Origin: Acidimicrobiia bacterium
GTDB taxonomy: Bacteria > Actinomycetota > Acidimicrobiia > Spongiisociales > ZC4RG35
Assembly: GCA_026002975.1 (NCBI GenBank)
Contig: BPGJ01000010.1
Location: 33,696-97,695 of the forward strand
Length of the DNA stretch: 64,000 bases
Direction: 5' to 3'
Position 1 is the first letter of the stretch, and every line of letters begins with the position of its first letter. The translations under genes and the position numbers were made by a program. Shown piece after piece: positions 43,563-52,229 of the stretch. The notes below the pieces were generated by a model. That model saw only the letters and a program-made list of their open reading frames with translations, was not told where the DNA came from and made no database searches.

Positions 43563-44443
43563 GGACCCCGTTCCGCGTCCCGATGTCGCACGACCACGTC
43601 CACGCCCTCCTCCCTCAGCCTACGACCGATCTCCTCGGCCAGGGCCACCGATCTGTGTCTTCCGCCGGTGCATCCCACCCCGATGGCCAGATAGGACTTG
43701 TGTTCGGATTTGAAGCGGGGGATCAGGAACGTGAGCAGGTCGGACACCCGCCGGAGAAACTCGTCGGCGTCCGGATTGGAGAGCACGTACCGGGCCACGT
43801 CGGGATGGGTACCCGTGTGGGGCCGCAGCTCGGGGATCCAGTGGGGGTTGGGCAGGAACCGGACGTCGAACAGCAGGTCCGTGTCCCGAGGGATGCCGTG
43901 TTTGAAACCGAAGGAGGTGACCGACACTCTCATCGGCCGTTCCGGTCCGACTCCCGAGAACTGGTCGGTGATCCGATCTCTGAGCTGATGCACGTTGAGG
44001 TCGGTGGTGTCGATCACCACGTCGGCCAGGTCCCTGAGGGCGGCCATCAGCTCCCGCTCGGCGGCGATCGACTCGGCCAGGTTCCCCCGTCTGAGCGGAT
44101 GGGGCCGGCGGTTCTCCTCGTAGCGGCGGATGATGGCGGCGTCCTCGGCGTCGAGGAACAACACCAGGGTGCGCACCCCCTGGCGTTCGAGGTCGTCGAT
44201 CGCCCCTTGGATCACCTCGACCGGGACTCCGCCTCGGGCGTCCACCACCACCACCAGTCCTTTCCGTCCTTCCACCACCTGATGGTGGGCCACCGCCTCC
44301 CCGATCAGCCGGGGAGGCAGGTTGTCGATCACCGTGTACTCGAGGTCCTCGAGGACGTTGGCCGCGGTCGACTTGCCGGCTCCCGACATCCCGGTGACCA
44401 CGATCACCTGGGGGGCGTCGGCGAGACCCCGTTCAGCTTCCAT
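43559..44443 (-). CDS. rapZ: RapZ-family nucleotide-binding protein
   Basis: This 294-aa protein has an N-terminal P-loop kinase-like domain (VIVVTGMSGAGKSTAANVLED, Walker A near residue 17) and the C-terminal RapZ domain. The C-terminal motifs are SFGFKHGIPRDTDLLFDVRFLPNPHW (in parts) and IGVGCTGGRHRSVALAEEI. In enterobacteria RapZ controls glmS sRNA decay. In actinobacteria the role is unclear, but the uvrC-rapZ-glmR order is strongly conserved. It overlaps uvrC by 11 nt. Confidence 0.94.
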   Translation of the reverse strand: MEAERGLADAPQVIVVTGMSGAGKSTAANVLEDLEYTVIDNLPPRLIGEAVAHHQVVEGRKGLVVVVDARGGVPVEVIQGAIDDLERQGVRTLVLFLDAEDAAIIRRYEENRRPHPLRRGNLAESIAAERELMAALRDLADVVIDTTDLNVHQLRDRITDQFSGVGPERPMRVSVTSFGFKHGIPRDTDLLFDVRFLPNPHWIPELRPHTGTHPDVARYVLSNPDADEFLRRVSDLLTFLIPRFKSEHKSYLAIGVGCTGGRHRSVALAEEIGRRLREEGVDVVVRHRDAERGP

Positions 44444-46235
44444 GGAGCGCAGCGTAGAGGTCGGAAGCCACGGGTCCCGGCACGACTTCGGCGAGCTCCT
44501 CGACGGGAGCCGCTCTCATGGCCTTGAGGCTGCCGAACCGCCGGATGAGCGCTTTCTTGCGGGCCGGGCCGATTCCCGGCACCTCGTCGAGCAACGAGTC
44601 GACCATGCGCTTGGTCCGCAGCTTCCGGTGGTACTCGACCGCGAACCGATGGGCTTCGTCCCGGATCTGCTGGAGCAGGTAGAGGGCTTCGGCGTCCCGG
44701 GGGATCCTGATCGGTTCGGGACGTCCCGGGAGGTAGACCTCCTCCATCCGTTTGGCCAGTCCCACCGCCGGGATGTCGAGTCCCAGCTCGTCGAGGACCG
44801 CCAACGCACGGTTGAGCTGCCCCGCACCTCCATCGACCACCACCAGCGAGGGCGGATAACGGAACTTGCGGTCACTGGCCAGGTAGGCGGTGAACCGGCG
44901 CCGGATGGTCTCTTCCATCGCAGCGAAGTCGTCTTGGCCCTCGGTCCTGATCCGGAACCGCCGGTACTCGGAGCGGCGGGGCAGCCCGTCCTCCATCACC
45001 ACCATCGAGGCCACGGTGTTGGAACCCTGGAGTGTCGAGACGTCGAACGCCTCGATCCGCAGCGGCGCCTCCGGGAGGTTCAACACCTCCTGCAGGCTGC
45101 GCAGGGCCCGGGCCCGGGCGTTGTGGTCGGAGGCACGGCGCAGCCGGTGCCGGGAGAAAGCCTCCCGGGCGTTGGTGGTGGTCACCTCGAGCAGCCGCCG
45201 CTTCGTCCCACGGCGAGGGATGCGGATCTCGACCCGGCCGCCCCGCCGTCCGGCCAGCCAGGAGGAGACCGCTTCGGCGTCGGGAGGGAGCTCGGGAACC
45301 AACACCAACCGGGGTGGAGGCTCCTCTCCGTATATCTCGCCGATCAGGTGGCCGATCAGCTCGGCGTCGGTGACGTCTTCGGATCGTTCGACGACCGTCT
45401 CCAGCCGACCCACCACCCGACCCCGCCGCACGTGGAGGACCTCCAACGCGACCTCCAGGTCGTCCCCGAAGGTCGCGATCAGGTCGAAGTCCTCGGGACG
45501 GTCGGTGACCACCTCCTGGCGTTCCAACGCCTTGTGGACGTCCTCGAGACGGTCCCGATACCGGGCCGCCTTCTCGTACTCCTGGTTCTCCGCGGCCCGC
45601 CACATCTCCTGTTGGAGGCGTTCCACCACTTCGTCGGTGTCGCCCCGCAGGAAGGCGGCGAGGCCGTCGACCATGTCGGCGTAGTCCTCCGGGCTGACCG
45701 CCCCGATGCACGGCCCGGAGCACTTCTCGATGTGGTAGAGCAGACAGGGCCGGCCCTGGGCCTGCTGGCGCCGGAACACGGCGTCGGAGCAGGTCCGAAC
45801 CGGGAAGGTGCGGAGCAGCAGGTCGAGGGTCTTGCGGATGGCGTAGGTGTGGGCATACGGCCCGAAGTACTCGTGACGGCGGTTCCGTCGTCCCCTCATC
45901 ACCCGGGCCCGGGGCCATTCGTCGCCCCGGGTTATCGCCAGGTACGGATACGACTTGTCGTCCCGGAGCTTGATGTTGAACCGGGGTCGATGCTCCTTGA
46001 TGAGCGAGTACTCCAGCATCAGAGCCGAGACCTCCGAGTCGGCGATGATCCACTCGACCCGGTCGGCGGCGTCGACCATGGCCTGGGTGCGGGGGTGGAG
46101 GTCCCGTGAGAAGTACTGGGCGATCCGCTTCTTGAGGGACTTGGCCTTGCCCACGTAGATGACGCGGCCGTCACGGTCCCGGAACAGGTAGGTTCCGGGC
46201 TGGTCGGGAACCAGGGCGAGGTCGGGCCGCTCCAC
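44433..46235 (-). CDS. uvrC: Excinuclease ABC subunit C
   Basis: This 600-aa nuclease makes both incisions in nucleotide excision repair. The N-terminal GIY-YIG domain (PGTYLFRDRDGRVIYVGKAKSLKKR in parts, residues about 12-37) cuts 3'. A UvrB-binding UVR motif is near 200-235. The C-terminal RNase H-like domain (IEAFDVSTLQGSNTVASMVV, near 375, and VVDGGAGQLNRAL) cuts 5', and a tandem HhH pair closes the protein (LLDEVPGIGPARKKALIRRFG). The start is GTG 46235. UvrA and UvrB genes lie 6-12 kb away in the same window. Confidence 0.96.
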   Translation of the reverse strand: MERPDLALVPDQPGTYLFRDRDGRVIYVGKAKSLKKRIAQYFSRDLHPRTQAMVDAADRVEWIIADSEVSALMLEYSLIKEHRPRFNIKLRDDKSYPYLAITRGDEWPRARVMRGRRNRRHEYFGPYAHTYAIRKTLDLLLRTFPVRTCSDAVFRRQQAQGRPCLLYHIEKCSGPCIGAVSPEDYADMVDGLAAFLRGDTDEVVERLQQEMWRAAENQEYEKAARYRDRLEDVHKALERQEVVTDRPEDFDLIATFGDDLEVALEVLHVRRGRVVGRLETVVERSEDVTDAELIGHLIGEIYGEEPPPRLVLVPELPPDAEAVSSWLAGRRGGRVEIRIPRRGTKRRLLEVTTTNAREAFSRHRLRRASDHNARARALRSLQEVLNLPEAPLRIEAFDVSTLQGSNTVASMVVMEDGLPRRSEYRRFRIRTEGQDDFAAMEETIRRRFTAYLASDRKFRYPPSLVVVDGGAGQLNRALAVLDELGLDIPAVGLAKRMEEVYLPGRPEPIRIPRDAEALYLLQQIRDEAHRFAVEYHRKLRTKRMVDSLLDEVPGIGPARKKALIRRFGSLKAMRAAPVEELAEVVPGPVASDLYAALHGS

Positions 46236-46255
46236 GCCCCGGATGGTATTGGCGG

Positions 46256-46969
46256 TCAGGTCTCCACCGGACGGCGGGTCCACCGAACCCCGAGAAGTCT
46301 GACGAAGTGCCGTTGGGCGGCCAAAGGGGGATGACGGCGGATCTGGTTGGCGGAGGGTCCCAGCTCGACCATCCGGCAGAGGTCCCAACCGGCCATCGAC
46401 GCCACCGTGAGGAGGTCTCCGAGGGGTCGATGGTGGAAACGGACGACCTGGCCTTCGCCTACCGGTTCGTCGGTGTGACCGGGGCGCAGGTAGCGGCCCG
46501 GTCGCCAGGTGGTCTCCCCATCGGCCTCCTCGATCGGGCCGGAGTCGGGGGCGGTGAACACCGGATGGTTGGCGACCAGGGCCAACACCCCACCAGGACG
46601 GGTCACCCGGGCCAACTCGGTGAAGGTGGTGACGTGGTCGGGCAGGTGTTCCAGCACCAGGGAGACCAGGCAGCCGTCGAACGACCCGTCGGCGAAACAG
46701 GCCAGCGACGGCAGACGGTACCTGACCACCGGCCCCGCCTCCCGGGCGATGCGAAGGAGATCGGCCGACAGGTCCACACCCACGACCTTGGATTCGATCA
46801 TCCGCATCATCCGCCCGTCGCCGCATCCCACGTCGAGGTAGGTGCCTCCGGGTCGGGGTCGTAGGAGGTCGAGGATCAACGGGGCGACCACTTCTGCGTA
46901 GTCGGGGTCGGCGTCGACCTCGCGGAGCCACCATGAAGCCCATGGGTCCCCGGACCTAGTGCGCGTCAC
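46256..46969 (-). CDS. Class I SAM-dependent methyltransferase
   Basis: This 237-aa methyltransferase has SAM motif I GGTYLDVGCGDGRMMRMIES (near 41-60), motif II VVGVDLSADLL, and post-motif LVSLVLEHLPDHVTTFTELARVTRPGGVLAL (in parts). The substrate is unknown; the layout fits a Methyltransf_11 small-molecule enzyme. Its GTG at 46969 is preferred to the TTG at 46999, which adds ten residues outside the domain. It is 44 nt from the divergent LPTTG-protein gene and may share a regulatory region with it. Confidence 0.82.
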   Translation of the reverse strand: MTRTRSGDPWASWWLREVDADPDYAEVVAPLILDLLRPRPGGTYLDVGCGDGRMMRMIESKVVGVDLSADLLRIAREAGPVVRYRLPSLACFADGSFDGCLVSLVLEHLPDHVTTFTELARVTRPGGVLALVANHPVFTAPDSGPIEEADGETTWRPGRYLRPGHTDEPVGEGQVVRFHHRPLGDLLTVASMAGWDLCRMVELGPSANQIRRHPPLAAQRHFVRLLGVRWTRRPVET

Positions 46970-47013
46970 GTCGGCGAACGCTACCGTCTGACAAGACAAC
47001 CGACGAGGGGACC

Positions 47014-47631
47014 GTGGGAGAATCGCAGGGCATCACGAGACGGGAGGCGCTCCGCAGGGGTATGGCGCTGAGTGCCGGCATGGTGTGGGTCGCGCCGGCC
47101 GTCCAGCATCTGCCGTTGAGTTCGGCCCTGGCTCAGGCGGCATCACCCGTCGAGGACACGACCACCACTACCGGCAGCACGGTACCGGAAGAGACGACAA
47201 CGACTACTTCTCGGGAGGAGACCACCACCACTCTCCCCGAGGAGACCACCACGACCCTGCCGGAGGAGACAACCACGGTCCCGGAGGAGACCACCACCAC
47301 CGAGACCACGGCCTCCACCACCACGACCACCAAGCCCGAGACGACCACCACTACGGGCTCGGTGGCGGCGACCACCACCCCCACCACCGGAGGCACCAAC
47401 GGGAGTCCGCCTTCCACCGCGGCCGCCGAGGAGAGCTCCACCACCGCCCCGCTGGAGGTCGCCGCCACCACCGGTGCCCAGGTGGCGGGAATCCAAGTGA
47501 GTGAGCTGCCCACCACCGGGATGGACCTGGGTCGACTCGTCACCGCCGCGACCGGTCTCATCGCCGGCGGAGCCGCGGCCCTGGCGGCGGCCCGCAAACC
47601 CGAAGACGAGGACGACGACCCGGGTCGTTGA
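47014..47631 (+). CDS. Tat-exported Thr-rich surface protein with LPTTG sorting signal
   Basis: This 205-aa protein is built in four parts. First is a twin-arginine signal (ITRREALRRGMALSAG, residues about 7-22) with a hydrophobic core and AQA-type cleavage near 41. Second is a Thr-rich low-complexity stalk (about 48-128) with several EETTTTLPEE-type repeats. Third is a Pro/Ser/Ala linker. Last is a C-terminal sorting signal: ELPTTG at about residue 162, a hydrophobic helix (LVTAATGLIAGGAAALAAA) and a charged tail (RKPEDEDDDPGR). A class-E-like or A-like sortase would be needed, but none is in the window. GTG start. It is first in a four-gene plus-strand run. Confidence 0.85.
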   Translation: MGESQGITRREALRRGMALSAGMVWVAPAVQHLPLSSALAQAASPVEDTTTTTGSTVPEETTTTTSREETTTTLPEETTTTLPEETTTVPEETTTTETTASTTTTTKPETTTTTGSVAATTTPTTGGTNGSPPSTAAAEESSTTAPLEVAATTGAQVAGIQVSELPTTGMDLGRLVTAATGLIAGGAAALAAARKPEDEDDDPGR

Positions 47632-47663
47632 ACCGGTCCTCCCCTCCCCTTAGCGTGAGGGGT

Positions 47664-47984
47664 GTGCCCAGCCGGATCCGCTCCGCCGTCTTCGTCGTCT
47701 ACCTGCTCTTCACGGTCCTGGTCCCTCTGCTGATGCTGTTCTCTCCCCACAAGCCTTCTCCTTTCGGCTGGCAGATGTTCTCCTATCGGGCGACGTCCCC
47801 GGACTTCGAAGTGGTGATGGCGGATGGCAGACGGCGGCCGCTGCATCTGAGCGAGGTAGCCCTTCCGGGGAGGGGTGACGTCGATTACGCCGTGGTGGTT
47901 CCGCCCCATGTTTGCCGGACCATGGACGTGGTCGAGGTGGTCGTGGTCCTGGGCGAGGAACGGCGGGTGTGGCACTGCGGGTGA
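47664..47984 (+). CDS. Small one-helix membrane protein upstream of HTTM gene
   Basis: This 106-aa protein has an N-terminal helix (AVFVVYLLFTVLVPLLMLF) and an exported domain of about 75 aa with FGWQMFSYRATSPDFEVVMADG and a late CRTMDVVEVVVV. The GWQMFSYR stretch followed by a beta-rich DG domain recalls the extracytoplasmic part of HTTM/gamma-carboxylase-like proteins (their SWRMM region). A split partner subunit is therefore possible; this is inference. TTG 47628, overlapping the previous stop, would add 12 residues. Its stop overlaps the HTTM start (GTGA). Confidence 0.65.
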   Translation: MPSRIRSAVFVVYLLFTVLVPLLMLFSPHKPSPFGWQMFSYRATSPDFEVVMADGRRRPLHLSEVALPGRGDVDYAVVVPPHVCRTMDVVEVVVVLGEERRVWHCG

Positions 47985-48754
47985 GATCCCGGGTCGACGT
48001 CGCCACCGTGGTGTTGGCGGCAGCGGTGCTCGCTCGGCTGCCGGTGACCGTCTGGAAGGCCCGGCTGCTCCAACGTCCGGGGGTGCTACGGGTTCCATGG
48101 TTCGGCGATCCCGTGGAGCCGGTTTGGATATGGCCGGCGGTGGTGGCGTGGGCGGTCGGCGGACTGCTGATGCTCGGCACGGGGACCCGGCGGGTGGGCT
48201 GTTGGACGGCCGGATTCGGGATCCTCGGTTTCCTCCTGACCGATCGTCAGCTCTACAGCAACCACCTGTATCTGATCATGTTGCTGTGCGCCCTGCTGGC
48301 CCTGGCGCAATCCGAACCGACCCCGTGGGTCACCGCGGTGAGGGTCCAGATCACCGTGATGTACGTATTCGCAGGGCTGACCAAGCTCAACCCGGGGTTC
48401 CTCTCCGGCGAGCCACTGGCCTCTTTCATCGCCGCCGGTCCTCTGCCGATCAGGCCGGATCTGATCACCCCAACCTGGGTGGTGCCCTTGGCGGCGGCGG
48501 TCCCTCCTCTGGAGGTGTTCGTCGGCGTCGGGTTGTGGTCTCGCAGGCTGCGCCCTTGGGCGATCGGGGCAGGGATCGTCTTCCACGTCGGAACCATCCT
48601 CGGGATGGGCATGTTCGGGGAGCTGATCCCGTTCTTCCTGGCCGCGGCCGCCGGCTATCTGCTGTTCCTACCGGAGGAGAGGGTTCTCGCTGTGTCCCGA
48701 AGGCTCCCCTTGGTTCAAGTGAGCGGCCCCGTTGCCGAGGAAGCCCAGGCATGA
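47981..48754 (+). CDS. HTTM (vitamin K-dependent gamma-carboxylase-like) family membrane protein
   Basis: This 257-aa polytopic protein has about six helices. The central DRQLYSNHLYLIMLLCALLALAQ and VRVQITVMYVFAGLTKLNPGFLSGE segments match the HTTM domain, in which the K in TKLNP is a conserved feature of bacterial members. Only the animal enzyme has a known reaction (Glu carboxylation); bacterial members are mostly uncharacterised. The GTG start overlaps the small membrane gene, and the stop overlaps the next gene (ATGA). That ties the four genes into one coupled operon. Confidence 0.78.
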   Translation: MRSRVDVATVVLAAAVLARLPVTVWKARLLQRPGVLRVPWFGDPVEPVWIWPAVVAWAVGGLLMLGTGTRRVGCWTAGFGILGFLLTDRQLYSNHLYLIMLLCALLALAQSEPTPWVTAVRVQITVMYVFAGLTKLNPGFLSGEPLASFIAAGPLPIRPDLITPTWVVPLAAAVPPLEVFVGVGLWSRRLRPWAIGAGIVFHVGTILGMGMFGELIPFFLAAAAGYLLFLPEERVLAVSRRLPLVQVSGPVAEEAQA

Positions 48755-49840
48755 AGCGCGATACCGAGCGCTCGGACGGCCGATCGATCCCGGCGGCAGC
48801 CGAGATTGGCAGGTTCTGGCTGTGGTTCGCGCTGGGGACCGCCATCGGCTTGGCGCTGATAGCGATCCAGGCCAATGCGATCGGTGGCTGGTCAGGGCTG
48901 CTGCAGGTGGGTGAGCGATCTCGAGTCCTGCCGCTGATATCGAGTCAGATTCCGGATCTGAAACCTGTCTTCGGAGTCGGGCACGACGCCCAGATCTATT
49001 ACGCGATAGGGATCGATCCCTGGGGTCGGTTCGTGCCCGATCTGGTCGATCACGCGGGTTACCGGTACCGCCGAATTCTCTTTCCTGTTCTCGCCTCGTT
49101 GGGCGGAGCGCTACGCGGGAAAGCATTAGTGATGGGCCTGGTGACCTGGTCGGCGATGGGCTTGGGGCTCATGGCTGGGGCTCTGCGAGCGTTGACCTGG
49201 CCCTCGCGGTTCCCCATGATCCTGCTGTTCGCCAACCCGGCGGTCTGGCTGGCAGTCTGGATGCTGACCCCGGAAGCTCTGGCCATGGGATTGATCCTGA
49301 CTGGTCTCTGGCAATGGAATCGGCAGCCATTGGTCGGATGGAGCCTGATTGCCCTCGGGGGATTGGCAAAGGAGCAATATCTGCTGGCCGCTCTAGTGCT
49401 GGCCTTATGGGAGGCCAAGTCACGTCGGCCCATTCGGGCCGTCGCAGCGCTCGGCACCGGTCTACCGCTCGGACTGTGGAGCATCTGGGTCAGCCGAACT
49501 GTCGGGGAGGGGTTCACTCCTCGGGGCAACCTCGCTCCGCCATTCCTAGGAATCCTGGATGCTGCAGGGGTGTGGCCCATTACCTCGACGGTCAACCAGG
49601 TCTACCTAGTGTTGGCGCTCGTCGGTGTCGTGTTCGCTCTCATAGTCGGCTGGAGAACCCGAGAGACGTTGTGGGGTTGGTTGTCGCTGGCCTGGGCGGC
49701 GCTGGCGATCCTGTCGTCCGACTGGGTTTGGGACCTGGGCAACAACGCTGCCAGGGTGTTCGTGGGCTGCTGGATCTTTCGCGACGTGTGCTCTCACCGT
49801 ACGGCGGTCTTTCTGGCAGCAGGAACCATCCCTCGGCTGA
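48751..49840 (+). CDS. Polytopic membrane protein (GT-C-like), 3' end unclear
   Basis: This protein of about 360 aa has roughly nine helices. After TM1 it carries VFGVGHDAQIYYAIGIDPWGRF and YRYRRILFPVLASLGG, an arrangement like the D-x-Y loops of GT-C glycosyltransferases. The later GLAKEQYLLAALVLAL is also typical. A paralogue is encoded at 58846-59953 (HDGKFFFALANDP, YRAQRMLYPTLAGG). As read, the frame has no stop until 50643 because it runs through the antisense of the next gene. A one-base indel near its end would give a stop at 49840, 5 nt before the convergent SDR gene, so that end is used here. Sugar and acceptor are unknown. Confidence 0.7.
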
Positions 49841-49845
49841 TCCGG

Positions 49846-50791
49846 TTACGACTCCAAGACTCGTCGGAACCAGTCGGCGGTGGCCCTGAGCCCCTCCTCC
49901 AGGTCCACGTTGGGTTCCCACCCCAGCAGGGTGCGGGCCTTGGTGATGTCGGGGCAGCGCACCGCGGGGTCGTCCACCGGCCGAGGATGGAATTCCACTC
50001 CCGGATGGCGACCCACCACCTCCTGGACGAGTTCGGCCAGCCGAAGGATGGTGATCTCCCGGGGATTGCCCAGGTTGACCGGTTCCGGATGGTCGCACAG
50101 GGCGAGTCTCAGGATCCCGTCGATCAGATCGTCGACGTAGCAGAGGGAGCGGGTCTGGGTGCCGTCGCCGTGCACCGGCAACGGTCGGTTCTCCAAAGCT
50201 GCTCGGAAGAAGGCGGGCACGGCCCGGCCGTCGTCGGGTCGCATACGGGGCCCGTAGGTGTTGAAGATGCGGGCGATCCGAACCGGGATGCCGTGTTGGC
50301 GGTGGTAGGCCAGGGTGATCGCCTCGGCGAAGCGTTTGGCTTCGTCGTACACCCCTCGTGGACCGATGGGGTTGACGTGGCCCCAATAGGATTCCGGCTG
50401 CGGGTTGACCTGAGGATCGCCGTACACCTCGGAGGTGGAGGCGAGGAGGAAGACCGCACCCTTGGCCTTGGCCAGGCCCAGACCGTTGTGGGTTCCCAAT
50501 GCGCCCACCTTGAGGGTCTGGATGGGATACCGCAGATAGTCGACCGGAGACGCCGGCGAGGCGAAATGGAAGACGAAGTCCACTGGCCCGTCGACGTGGA
50601 TCTCGCGGGACACGTCGTGGTGGATCAGCTTCACCTTCGGTGACCTCTCGAGGTTGGCTGCTGTCCCGGTGATGAAGTTGTCGACGCAGATGACCTCGGC
50701 CCCGGCGCCGCTCAGCGCCTCGCAGAGGTGCGAGCCGAGGAACCCCGCTCCTCCCGAGCACGACCACCCGGGAGCCGGAGAGTCCGGTCAT
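49846..50791 (-). CDS. UDP-glucuronate decarboxylase-like SDR, frame broken in assembly
   Basis: This extended SDR of about 314 aa closely resembles UXS, which converts UDP-glucuronate to UDP-xylose with bound NAD. The N-terminal frame ([13 protein letters not shown] from ATG 50791) is joined after a one-base break near 50757 to [20 protein letters not shown], the Rossmann motif. [30 protein letters not shown], the catalytic YDEAK and [13 protein letters not shown] are intact. It lies between a GT2-methyltransferase and a membrane GT-C-like protein, pointing to surface glycan synthesis. A dTDP-glucose dehydratase role is less likely because of the ASPASPVDY motif. Confidence 0.88.
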
Positions 50792-52189
50792 GCCTTCGCG
50801 GGCCACCGCCACCCGGCTGAGGCCCCTGAGCCGCCCAGCCCCTCCATCGCCCTTGGCCACCGGTACCAGCAGCGAGAAGACCGCGGCTTCGCCGAAGCCG
50901 ATCCGGTCCCGCCCCAGAGCCGAATGGACCCTCCAGCCGATACGGCCCAACACGTTGAAGGGGCGGTTCTCGACCACCTCCAGGCCGGCGGCTTCGATCA
51001 GATCGGCGAGCTGGTCCCCGGTGAATCGACGGCGATGCCCGATGGTGGCGTCGGTGGGTCCGGAGAGTGACGGGTCGGCGGGAACGTGGATCAGCAGGTG
51101 GCCGCCCGGGGCGAGCAGTTCGGCCGCCGCCTCCAGGTAGCCCTTGGGGTCTTCGACCCGTTGCAGGTCCTCGAAGCAGAGCACGGTGTCTGCTTCTCCG
51201 ATCGCCTCCCTGACCTGGGGATCGGCTACCGAGCCGGTGACGATCCGGACGTTCTCGAGGTGACCGAACCGCCGCCGGAGGGTCTCGGCGAGCTCGGGTT
51301 GCTCCTCCACCAGAACCAGCGACTCCGAACCGAGGAGCAGCTGGGTGGTGTGTCCCGGACCGGGGCTCAGCTCCACCACCCTCCCCCGCAGATAGGCCCG
51401 ATACTGGTCGAGCACCCAGCGGCGGAAACCACGGGCTCTCCCGAGGCTCTGCCTGGTCACCAGCCCGGGGTTGGAGGTGAAACGTGTGTCGAGGAATCGG
51501 AACTTGAAGATCAGCCAGAGGGCCTGCACCCCGTCCCGCCAGCCGATGTGCTTGCCCTCCGCGTACGACCGGCCGTGATACGAGATCGGCACCTCGTAGA
51601 TCCGCGCTCCCCACTGGGCCAGCCGGGCGGTGATCTCCGGCTCGATCCCGAAACGGTCCGACGTCAACCGCAGCCGCTTCAACACGTCGGCCCTGCACCG
51701 CCTTGTAGCAGGTCTCCATGTCGGTCAGGTTCAAGTCGTTGGCCATGTTCGACAGGGTGGTCAACAGCCTTGTTCCCCAGGGAATGCCAGAAGAACAACA
51801 CCCGGCGCTCCTCCGAGGCGGCGAACCTCGACCCGTACACGGCGTCGGCCTTCCCCTCCAACAGAGGCCCCAACACCTTCGGGTAGTCCCTCGGGTCGTA
51901 CTCCAGGTCGGCGTCCTGGACGATCGCGTAGTCGCCGGTCATGTTCTCGATGGCGGTGCGGATCGCCGCCCCCTTCCCCCGGTTCACCTCGTGGCGGAAC
52001 ACCCGGATCCGCGGATCCGACTCCGCCAACTCCTGGAGGATCCGCCACGACCCGTCCGTCGACGCGTCGTCGACGCACACCAGCTCCAACTCCAGATCCA
52101 CCGGGGCATTCGAGCACCCGATCGACGATCGTCCGCAGCGTCCGGGCCTCGTTGTAAACCGGCATCAGCACCGACAGCTTGCCCATCAT
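50788..52189 (-). CDS. Bifunctional GT2 glycosyltransferase/SAM methyltransferase, frame broken in assembly
   Basis: The product is about 465 aa after three corrections. The GT2 half starts [20 protein letters not shown] and has [33 protein letters not shown] and [19 protein letters not shown], all typical of polyprenyl-phosphate sugar transferases. The second half is a methyltransferase ([47 protein letters not shown]). The two halves are in one uninterrupted frame from about 51685 down, so the fusion is real. Single extra bases are inferred near 52104, 51768 and 51692. The last frame has no own stop before the SDR start. A TGA overlapping that ATG (50790-50788) is the probable end. Confidence 0.8.
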
Positions 52190-52229
52190 CCACCACCCAT
52201 CGGCACGCCCGCCCCCGACCTGAACCCTC

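Noticed and set aside
47150..47420. Repeated ACCACC units considered as a CRISPR or satellite repeat
   Set aside because: They encode Thr-rich repeats in the LPTTG protein in one open frame; unit lengths vary and there are no spacers.
49860..50643. Plus-strand extension of the 48751 frame through 50643
   Set aside because: This stretch is antisense to a well-conserved UDP-glucuronate decarboxylase-like gene; the missing stop is better explained by an indel near 49840.
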